Shown piece after piece: positions 5,673 through 7,602 of a stretch of DNA of 7,602 nucleotides. Below the pieces are notes generated by a model. It did not search any database. It saw only the letters and a program-made list of their open reading frames with translations, and was not told where the DNA came from. Position 1 is the first letter of the stretch; every line of letters starts with the position of its first letter. The position numbers and the translations under genes are program-made. This stretch comes from Fibrobacteria bacterium GUT77 (GTDB lineage Bacteria > Fibrobacterota > Chitinivibrionia > Chitinivibrionales > Chitinispirillaceae), in contig LIUJ01000256.1 of assembly GCA_001462255.1 (NCBI GenBank), positions 2,170 through 9,771 on the forward strand, written 5' to 3'.

Positions 5673-6863
5673 CTACTCCTTGTAGTAAGAAACCGTCTTG
5701 AATAATTCGTACCACAGCCCGTAACCCCTCTCCCACGACACCCTGATTTCCTCCACGCTTTCGCCGAGGGCAAGCGCACCGCGCAGTTCCGTATCGCCGG
5801 CGAGGATGTCGAACGGCATCTTTTCGCGCTCGTACTCGTAGGGCGGATCTTTGTACTTGAACTTGTCCCCGTACCGCTTTATCACGACGCCGAGGATGGC
5901 GACGGTGGTCTCCACCGGTCTGTACGCTTTGGGGTCGGTAACGTGTATCTGTGCGCCGCCGCAGAGCTCCCCATTCCACTTTTGGAACGTGGGGATGAAA
6001 TTGTGTTCGCGGAAGAGGCAACCGGGCAATTTTTTGGCGTTTAGCGCGGCCGTAAGCTCCGTAGCGTTGATAAACGGCGCGCCGAAAAGCTCAAACGGGC
6101 GCGTTGTTCCGCGCCCCTCAGATAGGTTTGTCGCCTCAAGCAGTACCTGTCCCGGGTATACTATAGCCGTATCGAGCGTGGGCATATTGGGCGACGGCAA
6201 TACCCAGGGTAACCCGGTGTCGCTCCAAAGCGAGTCGCGCCGCCAGCCGTCCATCCATACGACGTTGACGTCGGCGCCGCCTACGTATGATTTTTTGATA
6301 AGGAGCGCCATCTCCCCCATTGTCATCCTGTGGCAAAGCGGGATGGCCGCCCCGCCCACGAACGAAAAAAAGGTTTCGGAAAGCATAGGACCGTCGACGC
6401 CTATCCTGCCGATGGGATTGGGCCTGTCTAAAACCCAAATTGGAATACCGCTCTCGGCGCAGGCCTCCATACAATGCTTGAGCGTCCACACATACGTATA
6501 CGGGCGGGCGCCAACGTCCTGCACGTCGAATATCACGGCATCAATCCCGTCAAGCATATCCGGCGTAGGTTTGCGGTACTCCCCGTAGAGGCTGTAGACG
6601 GGTATTTTGAGCGTGGGATGTATGCTTCCCTCCCATTCAACCATATTGTCCTGCGTCTGCCCGAAAAGCCCGTGCTGCGGGCCGAAAATCGCGGAGAGAA
6701 CCGGCCAACGAGCGCCATCTCGGAGACCGCCGTCGGCAAAAATGTCGATTATATGCCGATAGGACGAATCTACGGACGCCGCGTGGCAAACAACGCCGAC
6801 ACGCTTACCGGCAAGCGGCTTAGGCACATCGGCGGAGAACCTGTCTAACCCGAATTTGACCAA
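5673..6863 (-). CDS. namZ: DUF1343/GH171 protein, probable exo-beta-N-acetylmuramidase (NamZ-like), without signal peptide
   Basis: The protein has 396 residues, the usual size of the mature DUF1343 family, whose founding member (B. subtilis NamZ/YbbC) removes MurNAc from non-reducing ends of peptidoglycan fragments. Family segments in order are: GKRVGVVCHAASVD (19-32), FGPQHGLFG (60-68), VYSLYGEYRKPTP (89-101), IFDVQDVGARPYTYVWTL (111-128), HRMTMGEMA (178-186), LPSPNMPTLDTAIVYPG (222-238), EGRGTTRPFELFGAPF (249-264) and GGAQIHVTD (302-310). The N-terminus is hydrophilic with no signal peptide, implying a cytoplasmic enzyme acting on imported disaccharides or muropeptides. Gln63 stands where many members have Glu (PEHG). 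The start is TTG at 6863, the only suitable codon near the conserved N-terminus, with AAGGGGG nine bases upstream. It is first in the operon, ending 7 bp before murU. Confidence 0.85.
   Translation of the reverse strand: MVKFGLDRFSADVPKPLAGKRVGVVCHAASVDSSYRHIIDIFADGGLRDGARWPVLSAIFGPQHGLFGQTQDNMVEWEGSIHPTLKIPVYSLYGEYRKPTPDMLDGIDAVIFDVQDVGARPYTYVWTLKHCMEACAESGIPIWVLDRPNPIGRIGVDGPMLSETFFSFVGGAAIPLCHRMTMGEMALLIKKSYVGGADVNVVWMDGWRRDSLWSDTGLPWVLPSPNMPTLDTAIVYPGQVLLEATNLSEGRGTTRPFELFGAPFINATELTAALNAKKLPGCLFREHNFIPTFQKWNGELCGGAQIHVTDPKAYRPVETTVAILGVVIKRYGDKFKYKDPPYEYEREKMPFDILAGDTELRGALALGESVEEIRVSWERGYGLWYELFKTVSYYKE
5676..5681 (-). promoter_or_regulatory. murU ribosome-binding site
   Basis: A perfect AAGGAG lies ten bases upstream of the ATG at 5665 and overlaps the last codons of namZ. 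It decides for the 241-residue form over the longer in-frame extension. Confidence 0.75.
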
Positions 6864-6872
6864 TTATTTTGT

Positions 6873-6879
6873 CCCCCTT
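6873..6879 (-). promoter_or_regulatory. namZ ribosome-binding site supporting a TTG start
   Basis: AAGGGGG lies nine bases upstream of the TTG at 6861-6863. No in-frame ATG or GTG lies near the conserved N-terminus, so this site decides the start. Confidence 0.65.
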
Positions 6880-6892
6880 ACGGATATTCCCG

Positions 6893-6921
6893 TGACACGA
6901 ATCGTTGACACGTTAAGTCAA
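6893..6921. repeat. Short direct and inverted repeats in the namZ leader (possible operator)
   Basis: TGACACG occurs twice in the same direction, at 6893-6899 and 6906-6912. The second copy also forms part of an inverted repeat, TTGAC (6905-6909) and GTCAA (6917-6921), seven bases apart. They lie between the predicted transcription start and the namZ ribosome-binding site, where a repressor could act. The arms are short, so this is suggestive only. Confidence 0.3.
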
Positions 6922-6941
6922 TATATCTGATTTATTTGTTA

Positions 6942-6970
6942 AATATAATATTTTTTAACGCCGAAATCAA
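6942..6970 (-). promoter_or_regulatory. Predicted sigma-70-type promoter of the namZ operon
   Basis: On the minus strand, TTGATT (6965-6970) as -35 is followed after exactly 17 bases by TATATT (6942-6947) as -10, matching consensus at 4/6 and 5/6 positions. Transcription would start near 6935, leaving a leader of about 70 bases before the TTG start. The region is AT-rich, so a chance match is possible. Confidence 0.45.
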
Positions 6971-7082
6971 CCGATAAAAACCAAATACCTAAGTTTTACG
7001 CTATTGCGCTATAATGATATGGTGTACACAACGGGCGGGGTCACGGAGCTACCGTTTTATGCGTTTTAAAATAAAAGGGGAT

Positions 7083-7106
7083 GCTGAAACGAGTTCAGCG
7101 TGACGG
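7083..7106 (+). repeat. Palindromic element A (hairpin plus GTGACGG tail)
   Basis: A perfect 6-bp stem, GCTGAA (7083-7088) and TTCAGC (7094-7099), encloses a 5-base loop and is followed by GTGACGG (7100-7106). The layout resembles short palindromes dispersed in many bacterial genomes, often mis-called as tiny peptides beginning MLKRVQ. That resemblance is from memory; the stem is seen directly. Confidence 0.6.
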
Positions 7107-7120
7107 AAATAGGGGGTACA

Positions 7121-7151
7121 CCGTCACCGCGGGGCTTGGTCCGCAATCCCC
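7121..7151 (-). repeat. Palindromic element B (opposite orientation, same GTGACGG tail)
   Basis: Read on the minus strand, GGGGATT is followed by GCGG, an 8-base loop and CCGC (plus coordinates 7141-7144 and 7129-7132), then GGTGACGG. It ends with the same GTGACGG heptamer as element A but points the other way, so the two tails (7100-7106 and 7121-7127) form a 7-bp inverted repeat with a 14-base spacer. Confidence 0.5.
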
Positions 7152-7297
7152 AATCTTAGCCATCCGAATTATTCAACTTTATTAAATATGCATTATGGGA
7201 ATGGTGAAAAGCAAATATTTTTTTTTAAAATGTTAAGATTGAAGATAAACCCTGTTACCGCCGTACCCGCCTATCCCCGTAGAGCCCGAAAGCCGAA

Positions 7298-7318
7298 ACC
7301 GGCAGAGGTTAGGCCGGT
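7298..7318 (-). terminator. Possible terminator hairpin after the helicase gene
   Basis: On the minus strand, ACCGGC and GCCGGT form a perfect 6-bp stem (7313-7318 with 7298-7303) around a 9-base loop, one base after the helicase stop codon. Only a broken T-rich stretch (TTCGGCTTTC) follows, so intrinsic termination would be weak. Confidence 0.35.
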
Positions 7319-7319
7319 G

Positions 7320-7602
7320 TCACCCCACATTCAGTTCCGTTTGAGCGTCTACAACGTCCCTGTTTACCAACTCCAACGCTTCGTGCATCTTGTCGCTGAC
7401 AACCGGGTCGACAATTCTATCACGTAGCGTCCTTAGTAGCTGTATCGTCATCCGCAGTATCCGTATCAAATCCCCCTCCGGCACGCCGAATCCGGCCAAC
7501 TGCTTAAGGTCGCAACCGCTCGCCCACGCGAACACCGGCGCGGCCATTGAGAAATCCATCTCCCTTATCGGATTCGCTATGTTGTACTTAATCTCCTTTT
7601 GA
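7320..7602 (-). CDS. DEAD/DEAH-box RNA helicase, C-terminal DSHCT-domain fragment (5' part outside window)
   Basis: Ninety-three codons are open from the right edge to the TGA at 7320-7322, with no stop upstream of the internal ATG at 7559, so the gene enters from outside the window. The sequence APVFAWASGCDLKQL, then VPEGDLIRILRMTIQLLRTLRD and a tail with ALELVNRDVVDAQ, follows the end of the DSHCT domain found in Ski2/Mtr4/HelY-type superfamily II RNA helicases: a W-G segment, EGD-(I/L)-(V/I)-R, a leucine-rich helix, then an (I/V)-x-R-D-(V/I)-V-like ending. These act on RNA in the cytosol, in decay or ribosome maturation. The helicase core is not visible, so the assignment rests on this C-terminal pattern. 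It lies about 455 bp upstream of namZ, too far for an obvious operon. Confidence 0.72.
   Translation of the reverse strand, partial: QKEIKYNIANPIREMDFSMAAPVFAWASGCDLKQLAGFGVPEGDLIRILRMTIQLLRTLRDRIVDPVVSDKMHEALELVNRDVVDAQTELNVG

Larger units (their letters stand above)
3476..6863 (-). other. Predicted operon namZ-murU-amgK-ispF (cell-wall sugar salvage plus isoprenoid step)
   Basis: Four same-strand genes have junctions of +7, -16 and -14 bp, each with its ribosome-binding site inside the end of the preceding gene. This spacing implies one transcript and translational coupling. The first three products form a consecutive MurNAc route: release, 1-phosphorylation, then UDP activation. The single promoter-like signal found lies upstream of namZ at 6942-6970. 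Confidence 0.8.
6864..7319. other. Intergenic region between the helicase and namZ
   Basis: These 456 bases contain no convincing gene. From left to right they hold the namZ ribosome-binding site and leader repeats, the predicted minus-strand promoter, a plus-strand TATAAT (7010-7015) without a matching -35, an 8-bp palindrome GTGTACAC (7022-7029), two palindromic elements facing each other (7083-7151), an AT-rich stretch with nine T (7218-7226), and a hairpin just after the helicase stop. Short open frames here have no family features and are not called as genes. Confidence 0.7.

Noticed and set aside
5666..5779. Longer murU with 38 extra N-terminal residues starting at 5779
   Set aside because: The extension overlaps namZ by over 100 bp, is arginine- and glycine-rich out-of-frame namZ sequence, and lies upstream of the AAGGAG site and of the conserved domain start at the ATG at 5665.
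7081..7185. Small plus-strand ORF encoding a 34-residue peptide beginning MLKRVQRDG
   Set aside because: It is the translation of the two palindromic repeat elements, and such peptides are a common artefact. It has no properly spaced ribosome-binding site.
7010..7226. Plus-strand small RNA from a perfect TATAAT (7010-7015) to a nine-T run (7218-7226)
   Set aside because: No -35 element is found at suitable spacing, and the only hairpin before the T-run is an A/T-only 6-bp stem. No known ncRNA signature was recognised.
7188..7427. Plus-strand ORF of 79 codons in the intergenic region
   Set aside because: Half of it is antisense to the helicase C-terminus, it has no family features, and the start lies in AT-rich sequence without a ribosome-binding site.

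Overview
The window holds two unlike regions. Positions 1-3374 (+ strand) are AT-rich: hand counts of single 60-base lines give about 30-42% GC. They carry two tandem paralogues of a large multi-pass membrane protein, resembling from memory the DUF6044/YkoS type. The first is cut by the left edge and the second is complete. Positions 3476-6863 (- strand) are mostly GC-richer (about 55-63% in sampled lines of namZ, amgK and ispF). They hold four tightly packed genes, transcribed right to left as namZ, murU, amgK, ispF. The right end holds about 455 bp of intergenic DNA and then the C-terminal tail of a DEAD/DEAH-box RNA helicase (- strand) that runs off the window.

The four-gene unit reads as a peptidoglycan amino-sugar salvage operon. 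A GH171/DUF1343 protein (NamZ-like) would release N-acetylmuramic acid. An APH-fold sugar kinase (AmgK-like) would make MurNAc-1-phosphate, and a nucleotidyltransferase (MurU-like) would make UDP-MurNAc, bypassing MurA/MurB. The last gene, ispF, belongs to the MEP isoprenoid pathway, which supplies the undecaprenyl carrier for the same wall precursors. The genes are 7 bp apart (namZ-murU) or overlap by 16 bp (murU-amgK) and 14 bp (amgK-ispF). Each has a purine-rich ribosome-binding site, and a plausible promoter lies upstream of namZ. The specific functions rest on family motifs and on the co-occurrence of the three salvage genes; no assay or search was possible.

The organism is bacterial and uses AAGGAG-type ribosome-binding sites and occasional TTG starts. 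The IspF is a divergent form (GNSDAD instead of GHSD, and no FPDTD loop) that resembles, from memory, chlamydial and some other uncultured-lineage IspFs. Together with a leaderless NamZ, a DSHCT-type helicase and small dispersed palindromes, this suggests a PVC-like, spirochaete or candidate-phylum bacterium, but the phylum cannot be fixed from this window.

The main points for follow-up are: the mosaic of near-identical and diverged segments in the paralogue pair; the salvage operon ending in ispF; the Gln in place of the usual Glu in the NamZ-like protein's PEHG-type motif; the unusual IspF; the drop in GC over murU only; and a head-to-head pair of dispersed palindromic repeats in the intergenic region.
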